Origin: Albifimbria verrucaria
Lineage: Eukaryota > Ascomycota > Sordariomycetes > Hypocreales > Stachybotryaceae
Reading direction: 5' to 3'
DNA length: 64,000 nucleotides
Assembly: GCA_020081605.1 (NCBI GenBank)
Contig: JAHREC010000062.1
Span: 3,901,758 to 3,965,757, forward strand
A program made the translations under genes and the position numbers. Of this stretch, positions 1 to 11,586 are shown in pieces. Within the stretch, counting starts at the first letter, position 1; each line of letters begins with the position of its first letter. The notes under the pieces are model-generated. The model did no database searches. It had not been told where the DNA came from and saw only the letters and a list, made by a program, of their open reading frames with translations.

Positions 1-2
1 TG

Positions 3-1996
3 GAAGATCTGAAACAAAATGTCACAAAAGGGCTGTTCAAGAACCAATACGCATTTGAGGCGACGTTACAGAGCTTGGTTTATGCAGTTCATGACACTCA
101 TGTGGATCTATATGCAGGTATCTTGTCCACATTCTCATTCGCGAGTCCTTTTGGCCTTGTTACGGCTTCGAAAGACGGCAAAGAAGTCCCAAAAGTTTAT
201 ATTGCAGATGATGTCTACCTCAGACAGGAAGCCGATCGAAACATATCCCCTATTGCCTCCATTAACGGTGAGGATGTGCAAACCTTTTGGCTCGATTTGG
301 AAGTCAAAACTCTATGGGCATGGTGGAGCAGCACGCCGAATGGAATCAGCTCATGATGAGCCCAGCCCAATTTATTCAAGGTGTAACAGACGTGTTCTCG
401 GGATCTGCGACATTCTACCCTGGGGATGAACTCGTGTTTACTTTTGAGAATGGCACCAAGATCGAAACATTTTGGTTAGCTTTCTACAACATAGAGAAAT
501 TCACCGGGCCGCTGACTACAGGTGGCGATTACTTCAACTTCTTCGTTCTCAATAATATCCCTGCATCTTACAACGAAGTTCCTCTGCCAGATGTCTTCAA
601 CCTCACGTTTCGGTTCGGCGACTTCGTTGACGTTGAAGATGAGGATACGGAACCTGAAGATGCGGATTATAATGAAATCTCGGGCGGCGCCTATCCACGC
701 CCTCAAGTGAAACAACCATTGCTCGCTGTCTCAGGTGGAGGCGTGTTAACAGGTTACTTCCTTGAGGACATTTCCACCGGCGTGCTCAGTATCCCGACAT
801 TCCAACAGGATGGGGAGGACAAGGGCCGCTTTGCGGATACCGTGGACAAATTCATCGCAGACGCTCAAGAGAAGGGTATCACCAAGATCGTAATTGATCT
901 CCAGCAGAACTATGGAGGCAATGTTGACCACGCCTTTGTAACATTCCGTCAATTTTTCCCAGGCGTCGAACCATTTGCTGGTAGCAGAAGAAGAAGTCAT
1001 GACCTGGCGAATGTTGTTGGGAGTACCATCACCGGGTTCTGGAACTCGTTATCACACGACATTGAAGAGGAAAGAGTTTTCAAATACCGAAACATGGCAA
1101 ACGAATGGATCGTCACGCCCAGAATAAACGAGGAAACAGCATCTAATTTCACCTCCTGGGAAGAGTATTTTGGACCTGTCACACATAACGGGGACCAATT
1201 TTCATCGATCGTAAGTCCGAATTCGCTTTCCGTTAGAGGTCCAGCGCAGAATCTAATCCATTTTACTTAGGAACAATACGATCTAGCCAACAAATACTTT
1301 GATATGGCTGCATTCGAAGGATGGATTCCTGTACAATACACACCAGAAGCAGGGCCCAGACGTGCCACGCCATGGGAGCCGGAACAGGTGGTGCTAGTAA
1401 GTACATCCCCATGTCGACCCGGTTCAATATTGACAAAGATAGCTTACCGACGGCACATGCGCCTCTACCTGTGCTCTTTTGTTGAGATGATGACACAACA
1501 GGCTAAAGTGCGAAGCATTGTCGTGGGCGGCGCCCTGACCCCAGGACCTATGCAAGCAGCAAGCGGTAGCCGTGGTGCTCGCTCTGACAGCAGTGGAACC
1601 CTCGACAGCCTGTTTTCCACCGTATTAGAGTTGAACCTAGGGGCTGCTGTCCCTAGAGGTCGAGACACCGGCATGTCTCTTACCTTGGCCGGTATAACCC
1701 TGAGGGACCAAATGCGTAAAGGAAATCCTGTTCCATTACAGTATACTTATGTTGCTGCCGACTGCCGCCTCTACTTCACACTGGATAATGTGTTCAATAT
1801 GACGACTCTGTGGCATGATGTCTCCGAGGCAGCATGGGGTAAAAAGAAGCTATGTGTTGAAGGCTCAGTGGGATACGCCTCACACGGAGATATTGCTCCC
1901 GAATTGCCACCCCCAGAACTTAGTGCCACCGCGCCTCCAAGTCCTGCATTCGAACTGGGCATAGACTTGGACGCCGGTGAAGTAGGGAAGGCATAA
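3..1996 (+). CDS. Peptidase S41 family protein, 5' partial
   Basis: This is a secreted-type fungal S41 (C-terminal processing/CPAF-like) serine peptidase, already open at the left edge of the window. The reading frame runs from base 3 (EDLKQNVTKGLF). A central stretch reads PLLAVSGGGVLTGYFLEDIS, then KFIADAQEKG and KIVIDLQQNYGG, typical of the family core. Likely introns are 1211-1270 and 1397-1442. After the second comes LTDGTCASTCA, the S41 nucleophile region with Ser in the AST motif, then FVEMMTQQ and VVGG. The frame must shift by one base at the T run 285-288 and again at the T run 1477-1480, just after the nucleophile motif. Both look like a lost T. The stop at 1994-1996 may itself be an artefact, because the next frame continues with a cysteine-rich tail (see the following entry). 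Family assignment is confident; exact ends are not. Confidence 0.8.
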
Positions 1997-3164
1997 CTGC
2001 CGGTGAAGTCACTTTAGAACAAATCGAGGGTATCGGCCAACCATGCGTCCCATGTGTTAGCCCCGGCTGCAACCCAAAAGGATGTGTTCCTGGCTTGGCC
2101 TGCAGAAAAACACTACTATCGTGTCCTCGGAAGCCGGGCGCTCTCCAGCCGCAACGGGTCCAGCCTTTATTTGCGTTTTAGGTTGCGATACGCAACAATC
2201 ATGGATGTGTGTGCAAGGTGGTGTTAACTCATGCCGGGGTCAAAGGCGGTACAAACCCGAAAGCTTTCGCCGCCAACTTTCAATTCACAACGGAGGCCTG
2301 TCCAAGGTGTACCAAACGCAGGGGTCCTGACCATGTCTCGTCATTCTAAAAGAATAGTTCCACCAAGTCGAATTCCCTCGACGGGCCCAGCCAGACCTCC
2401 TGCGAATCAGCCGATAGGCGTGCCCCAGGAAATCCCTCGACGAACCCAGGTGTTGCCCCTCCGAGCCAGCAGCCGGGTGGAAACTTCCAAACCGGTCGCA
2501 TTCCTGTCTCACAGACAAGATTCCAAACCCCGACGCAAGAGGGCATCTGCGAGCCAAGGCGAGCAACACGACAAATGGGGTGTGTCTGAGGGCAAATTTT
2601 CCTGAGCTATCATGCTCTTGTGATAAGAGTACTGTCGACAATTCATAAATGTTTAGAATATAGACTATAATATCCAGAATAGACACAACAGACTATTTCA
2701 TAGGCTTCAGGCTAGGAGCCCTGATGGGAATTTTCGATAGGGCATAGGCGCATATATTAACTGTATTAATTGATATCCACTGTTATTGTTTCATTGATTA
2801 GAACTTCCGTCGTCGCCGAACTTATGATATGAAACGTGCCAACAAGTCATGATCGTTCACAAAGCATTACCCAGGGCTGCATAAGCAGAAGAATCAATAA
2901 GGAGGTTGTTTTTAACTTGAGTCAAAATGCGCTTACATGGCGAATGTTTAGTCCGTTCTTAAACCCATATTACTGTAAACACATATTCGTAATGGGGTAA
3001 AACACATCTCACTATGGACCATTTCCATATAACGAACTAGACTAAAAGCAACAGCCAGCGAATGCTTAGCTCTCTGTTTGTCTATCGTGACTTCTAAACC
3101 AATATACTATGACCATATATATTCTGAGTCAATATTGGCTTCAAATCAGTATGTAATATGCCTC
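1997..3164. other. Intergenic, with possible cysteine-rich tail of the S41 gene
   Basis: From about 1994 to 2100 the frame one base over from the S41 stop reads AGEVTLEQIEGIG, then QPCVPC, GCNPKGC and LACRK. This could be a disulfide-rich C-terminal extension if one C is missing near 1992. Around 2190-2330 another frame shows paired cysteines (GCVCK, ACPRC). From 2600 to 3164 the DNA is AT-rich and I see no gene. Confidence 0.3.
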
Positions 3165-6135
3165 CTACCCTAGCTTAATCTCATCCCACAACCCTTCCCC
3201 AAAGGCCCCTTTGAACACTTTACCAACTGCAACCCTCTCCCATAAGGCTCGTTCGCGGTTACGCTGAAGCAGCATGACATAGTAGAGATCCCACTCGCTT
3301 TCATCCCTCTCCTTGGGGATGTAGTAGTTCCATACAGGACACTCCTCGTTCGTGAACGCCTTTGCATCTGATAAGGCAATGAAGAAGAGTGGTATGTCTT
3401 CACGTGTAGCTATCCAAGATGAAGGGAGAACAACAGCACCGCACCAGTCACCAGATTTATCTGCTATGTCACATGGGACTAGTTTCGTGGTCATGTGTAC
3501 GTCTGGACGTGCAGATGGTGGCAATGTGTCAGCCTTTGTCTCATGCGCGTCTGTGTTGAGCCGCATAGTAACAATGAGCTCGGTGCGCCACGTCCAAAAT
3601 TGCAAAATGGGCATTGCGCGCGCATGATCTCTCCAATCACTGGTGAAAGGACCTCGTATGACACCGAATGGGTTATCTGGAAGGATTCCCGTGAATTCCA
3701 TCCCATTTTTATCCTTAAGCTCCGGCCGTAACGAACGGCCGTATGAGTCCTGTGCAGCCTCTCGTCCATCCGGCATGCGGGTTCTTGTATTGCATATATA
3801 ACCCTGGCCATCATCGTCCTGTGTGTCTTCCTCATCAAGCTCTGCGTCGTACGTGCTTTCATCCCTTGAGCTTTCCTCACTCTGATATGAATCACTTGCT
3901 TCTTCTCTGTCTTTGTGAAACTTGAAATTAGTTGGAGGAGGAGGGTGCCTTGAATAAGGTGTCTCAATTGGCATATAAGGCGCCGTCGGCCGCAGAGGTC
4001 GTCCTTCGTAGCGATGAGCTCTCAAATGCGAGATTCTTGTAGTTCTAGAAAACTTCACTTCAGGTTGATATGGTAATGGTACTTCCCAGTAAGAATCGGT
4101 TTCCCGGGTGTCACGGATGCTTGCACCAGCTTCGTAAGAAGGCCCCGGATATTTCCTGGAAGGAGAATCCGCGGATGCTAGGTGTGATTTTGAATTAGGC
4201 TGATGAGGACACCAGCTCGGGTGCTCTCGCTGTTATCGTCGTTGTAAGCATTGTGGTCATCTTCGTAGTACCCTGGTGGAAGACGACCAAGATATGCTTG
4301 ATTCGAATGTCTCATCCAGGGACCACTTGTGCCCGGTGGCGGTCTTCTGTGACAGCCATTAGTCTCGTGGATTGACGAGCGGTTCTTATAAACCGGGGTG
4401 ACCTTGGCCGTACATAGTAGTCCTGCTCTAGAGGCTCGATGGTTTTGATCCGAGTATATCGTGGCGGCTTGCCAGCATACTCTCGCCACCGTTCTTCCTC
4501 ACTCTGGTCATGATACAGAGAACTTTTATCCCATAATGGACGAAGGTTGCCCTCGTAGTCCCGCACATACCAAAGGATCCATGTGTGATCACGCAGCCAC
4601 TCCTGCACGTTGATTAGACAACCTTCCATTATATTGAGATTGTATTCAGCCTTGCCGCCTTCTCAGCCGCACCATGACCAACTAGGGAATTCAGTCGTTC
4701 CATATCCTTCTTCTATGGATTTGCATTGGCAATTCCCATATCATCTTGTGAGCACACTGACCTATGAGCATGCACTATTTTCTTCTTTCTTCTTCCCAAT
4801 TTCTGTAGAGGTATCCAAATCAGTGCAAGGTCGAAATGAGACATAGGCAATCCGTAAAGCAATGGCGCATTCATTTGCTCTTGCAATAACCACGAAACTC
4901 CCTGAAATGCAGCCAGAACATCTTTAGGCTTTGTCAAAGATCTTCCAGTATACAAATAGATGCATTTCATGTAGAATCGAAAAGCCCGGCGACGCAGCTC
5001 CCAAGCGTGCGAAGTGTAGAGTTAGTCCAGTCTAGAGTCCAACCATTGATGCTGCCATCATTGAATATGTGCTGCGAGATGACGGCTGAACGACACTGGA
5101 AATACACTTGGCCCTCTGCGAACATGAGGCATCGCCGAGAGAGGAGGCGCTCCTGAAATGTCCAACCGCGTTGATTCCACTGGGAATCTTGGATCACGAG
5201 CTCTGGAGGGCGAGATACAAGGACTCTGATATCTTTCAGAATTTCGGTTGTGAGAGGAGAATGATGTTGGCTATCAGCAGCACGAAATTGACTTCTTATG
5301 TCGTCTATCGGAGACCCATTCGACACAGAATGAACTGATCTCGGCACAGAATTGAGGCCTCGATTTGGAAACGGAGACGATGTACGCTGACGGTGGCGCC
5401 CAGTTGTAGTAGAAGCCGCCACTCCGGAAGATGAATTTGAATGGTTTTGGGAATGTCCATTGCTCGTTTGTTCTTGGCTATTCGAGTGTGTATATCTGGT
5501 ACGGAAAGTACCATCACAAGCTAGGAGCCCCGTTTCGGCGTCTCCATCAGCGGCGCAAATGGTAAAGTGTGCATTTCCATAGACCAGGTGCATAGACTTC
5601 GCATTAAGCTCCCATGAACTATTACTATCCTGGACGATACACAGCGAGTCAATCTAGAGATAACGCTCTCCCAGTCGATTGACTAACAATATAGCGTCTT
5701 GGATAGTCCGGGGCAGGCTGTCCCAGACCTTTTCAAGACTGCCTTGCTGGATATGAAGCATGACATTTGACCGTGTTGTGACATATGGTGATTTAGACAC
5801 AGGGTTCTTCCCCAAATATAGCTCAAAGCAACATATCTTTGGGGCTCGCCGTTGACAACAGGAAGTTCCTTTAGTTGCATGTCGATGACGTCGAGTACCC
5901 CGAAATAGGTCCCTTTCACAAGTTGCATAAACTCAGACCTCGCTCCGTGAGTCCTCTGGCAGTTTGGGCCATGTTGATCGACACAGAGATCAATCCAACT
6001 TTTCATTAGAGCTTGTTTCTCCTTATTAACAGCAAGGCCACGGCCTATAAAATGCATGCTCTTGGACAAGCGGGCACTGGAGTCGGAGTCAAGCCGTCGG
6101 GATCCCGAGGGAGCAACGAAGACAATGTAGACCAT
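3165..6135 (-). CDS. HET-domain (heterokaryon incompatibility) protein, disrupted
   Basis: This is a HET-domain (PF06985) protein, a family involved in fungal allorecognition and programmed cell death. On the minus strand in order: RYVALSYIWG (about 5830), a VWDSLPRTIQDAILLVNRLG block, IDSLCIVQDS, YGNAHFTICAADGDAETGLL, RGWTFQERLLSRRCLMF, FYMKCIYLYTGRSLTKPKDV, a D/E/S-rich linker (about 3850-4150), and a C-terminal domain with DNPFGVIRG, MPILQFWTWRTEL, ECPVWNYYIPKERDESEWDL and a final WDEIKLG. The pieces lie in different frames; one-base losses near 5808, 5000 and 4190 would reconnect them. Independently, an in-frame TAG (5654-5656) stands where the family has Trp before IDSLCI. One short intron probably lies near 4650-4760. 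The 5' end is uncertain, since coding-like sequence continues upstream. It is a real HET locus, possibly a pseudogene. Confidence 0.75.
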
Positions 6136-6909
6136 TTCTTCCTTTCCGCTCCTGTCGCACCAGGATAGGCGTATCTGTTGCGTTAGATTGATGACACGCT
6201 TGCTCTACAATATTTTACGGCCATCTACTTCCCATGATAGAAACAACTCTGTATTAGGTGTGACCCTATTGCCACTATACCGGTCCACCGCCTGAAAGGC
6301 CAAGTTACAGAAGTTGCAGGAGTCATAGTGTTGTTTAATACCCCTAACTGTTGCAAAAACTCGTCTCGCATTGCCAGAGCTGAGAGCAAGTTCACGATTA
6401 ATATTGTTGATCCTTGATGACTTTTCACTTGGAGATGGCAGATCAGAGGTGACGCCAGGGAAGCCGATGAATGCGCATCCTTATTTCGCCTCGGTCTCGC
6501 ATTGCTGATGACGAATTTTTCAATACTGAAATCAAGCTTCTTACATGTCGTACACAGCTATAAAACAAGGATCTTGTGAGCGTTGTTCCCTTGCGCACAG
6601 AGTTGTTGCGTTAGCTTACCGTATCCTCGCCCGTGGGCTCTGCCCCAAAGGTTGAGCCAAGAGTCTCCGAGTCTGTCATGGAACAATGAATGTATGTGCG
6701 TGTTTTTGGTCTTTGCAAAAACAACATGAAGCTGGATGAGAAATTGAGGAGGAAAAATCCGCCGAGCCATTAAAGGTAGAGACACAGCCTGTTTTATCGC
6801 AGCCAATGGCAATATAGACTTCCTTATGCACCAAGTACAGTATGAGCCGCATCTTTCCACACTTCCTCGCTGGGAAATCGGGCATTGTACGTTGAAGATT
6901 ATAGTACAT
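6136..6909 (-). other. Probable 5' exons of the upstream part of the HET gene
   Basis: Directly upstream of 6135 the same frame continues back (LSWCDRSGKEE), showing that the Met at 6135 is probably internal. Further upstream, 6676-6909 on the minus strand encodes MPDFPARKCGKMRL followed by a cysteine-bearing stretch (GCDKTGC, CCFCKD), similar in style to the cysteine-containing N-termini of many HET proteins. I could not define splice sites with confidence. Confidence 0.3.
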
Positions 6910-7200
6910 ACTAATGAAGTTTATCTCACTTCGCGCCTATGATCACAATTCTTATCCTTTATCCAGTACTGAATCTCTTTTTATAATTCTAGAATCTTTC
7001 TAAACTATTCCAAGTCACCGTGAATGATGCTTGGGTAGCTTGAATCTGGAGCGACAGCCAGTCACGCAGAAGGGTGGGGCTGAAGCGCTCAGCTCCCATG
7101 TCCTTCAGCTGGAACCTTGCGGGGTCATCCTCTTAACAGATTTATCCTCCTACATCAACTGGACTGGACGAAACCACCTTTTCTCTCTGCCCTAGGCAGT

Positions 7201-9119
7201 ATGGCTGACCCGTTGAGTGTGGCTGCAAGTGTGACTGGATTGATTGCGGCGGCCGCCAAGATATCCAATGTCCTTTACACTGTAGTTAACAAAGCTCGCA
7301 ATGCACCGGATGACTGTCGCAAGATCAGGAATGAGCTTGATGATATCCGAAATGTGTTGGCACAATTGCAGGTCTTCATTATGGGTGCCAAGCGGCCGTC
7401 GGCATCCCGAGCCGCATTAATTATGGTTGATCAAGTGGTTGTAACGCTGGCCGCCTGCGTCACCACGTTTTCTGAGCTGGATGCATTTGCTGAAGGGCTG
7501 CGTAACGACGCAGAGATGCGGATCCTGGATCGATTGAGGTGGTCAACGAAAGAATCCGATATCAGACTCATTCTATCCAGACTCGAAGCGCACAAAGCTT
7601 CTGTTACTCTTATGTTAAGCATTCTAACTTGGTGAGTAGGCATACCATATGGCCGAATGCGCTAGCTGACAATCGATATCTAGTCAAAAGCAAATTGATG
7701 CCGAGGACAAGGTCGACGCTTTATGCACTCTCGTTCAGTCGGTCTTGGAACAAAATTCAGTCCTAGCTCAGCGTCTAAACACGTTCGAGGCATGGCAAAA
7801 CGGTGTGTTTGGTCTTTATTATCCACATCAACATTGTGAGAAATATCAAATTTACTAATTATCTCATCAAGACTTGCCACGGCTCCCAGGCGCTGCGTTC
7901 TCAGTTGCGTCTGTTCGTGATGTAGATTTTTCCGTTAACATGCCAGAAGAACAGCATCAATGGCAACGCAACTCCCGCGGTTTTGCTTTTGAAGAGCTTC
8001 TAATGAATTCTAGAGCCTACCGAACGGCGGCGAAGAACAACTCTGATGCCTTCTCTGCCATTAGCTCAGCTGGGAGGACTGCATCTTGGTCGATGCTGTC
8101 AGGCCTCAGTCTCTCTGAAATTTCTCACATCGCAATCCTAGCTCTCCCAATATATTCAACAGATTTGAATAACAAGGAAGACTATAGCTTTGCACCAACT
8201 ACCCATGATCCCATGGCTCAACCTCTCTTGCCTACGGATACCCCTCAAACTCAGAAGGAGAAGCACCAATGTCGTCTCGCCGTGCATGGCTAAAGAATCT
8301 CATTCGGTCTAACCGACCGAAAGAGATGGCTATTGAATCTGAATCTGAATCACAAGAACAAGAACAAAAGATTTTTGGATTGCCGATACGGACAAGCATT
8401 CCATATGCTAATGCTGCGTTAAGTCTTATTGATGAAGACGGAAATCCTTATGTTTACGGCTATGTGAGCATCATTGTAGCAAAATCCGGTGTTTTCCTTA
8501 AAGAGCGCGGTATGTCTTTCCAACACGATATCCTGACTTAACAGAACCTTTAAGATTGACATATATAGGTACTGACACTGAGCACATCTTCGCAACCAAT
8601 GGAAATCCAGTACGTGTAAAACAGTTGCAGGATTTGTTTGAGGCACCACCCAGGTACGGTAAAGGCTTGGAATGGGATCCCTTCACTGTTTATGATTGTG
8701 CGACCGTCCTGCTGCGGTACCTGAAGAGCCTTCCTGAACCCATTGTACCGTATGATCTCTATGGATCATTTATCGACCGCATGCGTCCACATATCACCTG
8801 GCGGTTGGATTCGCCAGAGCCAGATATTGATGGCGATGCACTGTTACCCATCGCACAGGATTTGATAAAGAAGTTACCACCATTGAACCGTCATCTACTT
8901 CTGTATCTGCTGGACTTACTTGCAGTTTTCGCGGCTAAGTCAGACACAAATAAGATGACAACACTTCGATTAACGAACAGTTTCCAGCCCTGCTTTCTAT
9001 CAGGGACACCGGAACAAATGGACGCAGATGCTCATGAGCTCGCCTCGTGGATTGTTGTTTTTCTAATTGACAATCAAGACTACTTTCTGCTTGGTATGAA
9101 TTCTGCAGGGACAGACTAA
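7201..9119 (+). CDS. NLR-type N-terminal domain fused to degenerate RhoGAP domain
   Basis: Model: exons 7201-7631, 7684-7802, 7872-8509 and 8569-9119, about 579 aa, closing perfectly if one base was lost near 8270. Residues 1-140 begin MADPLSVAASVTGLIAAAA, followed by helices with PDDCRKIRNELDDIRNVL. This is the N-terminal type common in fungal STAND/NLR-like and SesA-like proteins. The C-terminal half is a RhoGAP fold: FGLPIRTSIPYAN, YVYGYVSIIVAKSGVFLKER, KQLQDLFEAPPRYGKGL, VLLRYLKSLPEPIVPYDLYG and LTNSFQPCFLSG. These match fungal RhoGAPs (BEM3/RGA-like). The catalytic arginine-finger motif (GIFR) reads EHIFATNG, so the finger Arg is absent. GTPase activation is therefore doubtful and a binding or signalling role is more likely. 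The linker is Ser/Gln/Glu-rich. Confidence 0.75.
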
Positions 9120-10871
9120 AAAGCTTGGGCTTGTTCGGAGGATCTCTATATATTAAATCACGCTGCCCCTGACACATCAGGCTATTATACGTGTTAAGAA
9201 CAATCTGCATTACGAAGTGTCTAGTTCATGAAACCTTGACTAGAAACTGTCGACTAGCGGTCTTGCCATCCATTACGTTATTAAAAATAAATACACGCAT
9301 GATTAAATTCAAACGATATTATGTGTAATGCTTAGACATCATCAGGATGGACACAGGGCTTCATTCTTTAAGTAAGCGACATGAAATGTTCCCTTGATGC
9401 CGGAATTGATACAAAGTTATAAGCTCTCATGCAACATGTGGCATCCCCATCATAACAATCTACTCTAAAAGCAAATCAATGAAATATTAGTCTTTTTCTT
9501 TATCTGGCTTTACAATTCCACTCTGATTAGTAGTCCGGTAGTGATGCTGGCATTGCGACTCACATGCTGTTGTTATTAGGCTCCAAGCCAGTTTTCCAAG
9601 GAATTGTCAGCACTGGTGGGTTACTGAGAGCCAAGAGTCTTTAGCATGTGTTGGGTAGCCTTTCAAGGAAAATTCGTTGCCTTACCAGCCTTCTCATTTA
9701 ATGGAGGTGTTTGAATACCAGACAAACTGACAGGAAGTGAGACAGGAGTGATTCAGTCGACTTCGGATCGATTTCGATATCGGCTTCGGCACGGGATGCT
9801 CAGAACAAAGACATACCCGCAACGTGTCATGTGTCGACATGGCGTCAGAGCTCTGAGACCTAGAATGAGCTATAAGGCGTCTCGATTTGCCCTAGGGAGA
9901 TTTGCGTGGAAATGAGCAGGGCTTCGACCTTGTTGAGATTATTGAGTGAATTGTGGGAAAAGAGATAATGAGAGTTTTCTTTCGTAAGTTCAATATAACG
10001 CAGATAAATATAAGCAATCACAGCCTCTTTCATAACAAAATTAACGGTTTTGAAAGAGAGTGGACTACAATAGGGATAAGGATGGTCTAAGCAAGACGTT
10101 GTGGAATCTGATCAGGCTCGTCTGTACCGCAGAAAACATAAATCTCAGCCGCACAACACATCCTTGGCTCACAGGGATGCTATGTAATAGTTTGTGTAGG
10201 GCAAGGTGTTACAAAGGGATTTCGAATACTCGTGCAGTTCTTCATGTTACAAAAGCCCCAAATGATGATGCCTATGCCATATGGGCATGGAGTCGTTAGA
10301 AGAACATCACTTTCATGTCATTCTGCCCATGCTGAATGGATTGTTCGATGCATAAATACGCCCGCTCTGTTCAAGTGCTTGAAAATTCGTCGCCTGGTGA
10401 TTGGAACTTGAAAAGGCCGGATATATGGGAGATGTGTCAATTTTGGAATGCATCAAAACTCTAAGATTCTGAGATTACTTCAAAACCACGTCAGTCTTTG
10501 ATAATTTAGGTAGGATAATTGCGCTTGTTGCTCCCCGGGCTGATGGCCATTCTGATGCTGTCCCTGGCTCGCTTCTAGAAGCAAGCCATAGAGAACAAAG
10601 GACTCGTGGGACATGTCTTGCCAAGGTAGCCTTAAGTCGCAATTCTGAGCAACTCTGGCCGATTGGTATTCTTGTCTTGTATTGGAATGGTGGTGAAGTC
10701 ATGTCGTTTGTTCTCCTCCGTCTGCTGAGCCCCTCTGCTCTGAGACAGGAAAATCGGTTTCCATGACAGAAGGCTGGGCAGTAGACCAGTGGAATGTTGC
10801 TATGACTGATGGCCTTACCTGACCTTTGCAGCGGGACTTGCAGCAACCGCCGAATGATGGCGCATCTCAAT
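9120..10871. other. Intergenic region, no gene recognised
   Basis: AT-rich 3' flank of the RhoGAP-like gene followed by low-coding sequence. Short open frames here lack motifs and plausible context. The right end probably contains the promoter of the small secreted protein gene at 11000. Confidence 0.5.
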
Positions 10872-10879
10872 TATATAAG
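10872..10879 (+). promoter_or_regulatory. TATA box of small secreted protein gene
   Basis: TATATAAG lies 120 nt upstream of the ATG at 11000, with pyrimidine-rich DNA between them. The position suits a fungal core promoter with a 5' UTR. Confidence 0.4.
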
Positions 10880-10999
10880 CTTCTCGTATTCTCCTTCTAC
10901 AGCAAATTCATCTCATCGGCAGCAGAGTAACCTTATAATCTAGTTTTGTGTTTTCAAATTAAATCCTACCCCAAGTTACAGCCCTCGAAAGCATTCATC

Positions 11000-11586
11000 A
11001 TGAAGTTCAACACTATTACTTACCTCGTCACTGCGGCCATGACCAGCTTTGTGTTGGCAGATAACACGAATGCCATCGGTGCTACGCTTAGAGATATTCA
11101 AGCAACTTACCAAAACGCCGACACCAACGCTGCCCTGACTGGCGGTAGATATGTAAGCAATCCAAGGTGTTGGCTGGCCTGTACTAACCGGAGCACATAG
11201 AACCTGGGTGCTACATACGATAGGCTCATTGAACAGTATGAGAATATCTACAACCTCTTGGGTTACGATGAAAACTACAAGGTTGACCCGGTCTGTGGAG
11301 ACGTTTTAGTTGTAAGTTGGACAGACGCCTGTAATGGAGATGTACTGACAATGGGTAGACTTTGGCTAAACAGTCCGTCTTCTTTGATTCTCGAACCATC
11401 AGACAGAAGATCGGACTGCAGAGAGGCACGAAAGAATTTGAGAGATCGTGTAGCATCTTTGTCCAAGCTTATCAGAGAACGGCCGCAAAGCTTGACCGAC
11501 ACCTCACTTGTCCCGACAGGAAGTTGATCATTGAGACCCAAAAGTCAAACATTCACAAGGGAAACCTTTGCTTCCCTGAAGTCTAG
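11000..11586 (+). CDS. Small secreted four-cysteine protein
   Basis: Exons 11000-11152, 11201-11311 and 11359-11586 (both introns phase 0, GTAAGC/GTAAGT donors, TAG acceptors) give 163 aa without any frame problem. The N-terminus MKFNTITYLVTAAMTSFVLA is a clear signal peptide with cleavage expected after LA/D. The mature part has four cysteines (PVCGD, RSCSI, LTCPD, NLCFP), consistent with two disulfides. The first half is helical and acidic (ATLRDIQATYQNADTNAAL). I do not recognise a family. It may be a secreted effector-like or surface protein; no function is asserted. Confidence 0.7.

Noticed and set aside
3165..6135. Reading each open frame in this interval as a separate gene
   Set aside because: The frames carry successive blocks of one HET protein in order on one strand, so a single disrupted gene is the better explanation.
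10475..10870. 131-codon minus-strand frame
   Set aside because: No domain, no signal and no conserved pattern; it overlaps the promoter of the secreted protein gene at 11000.
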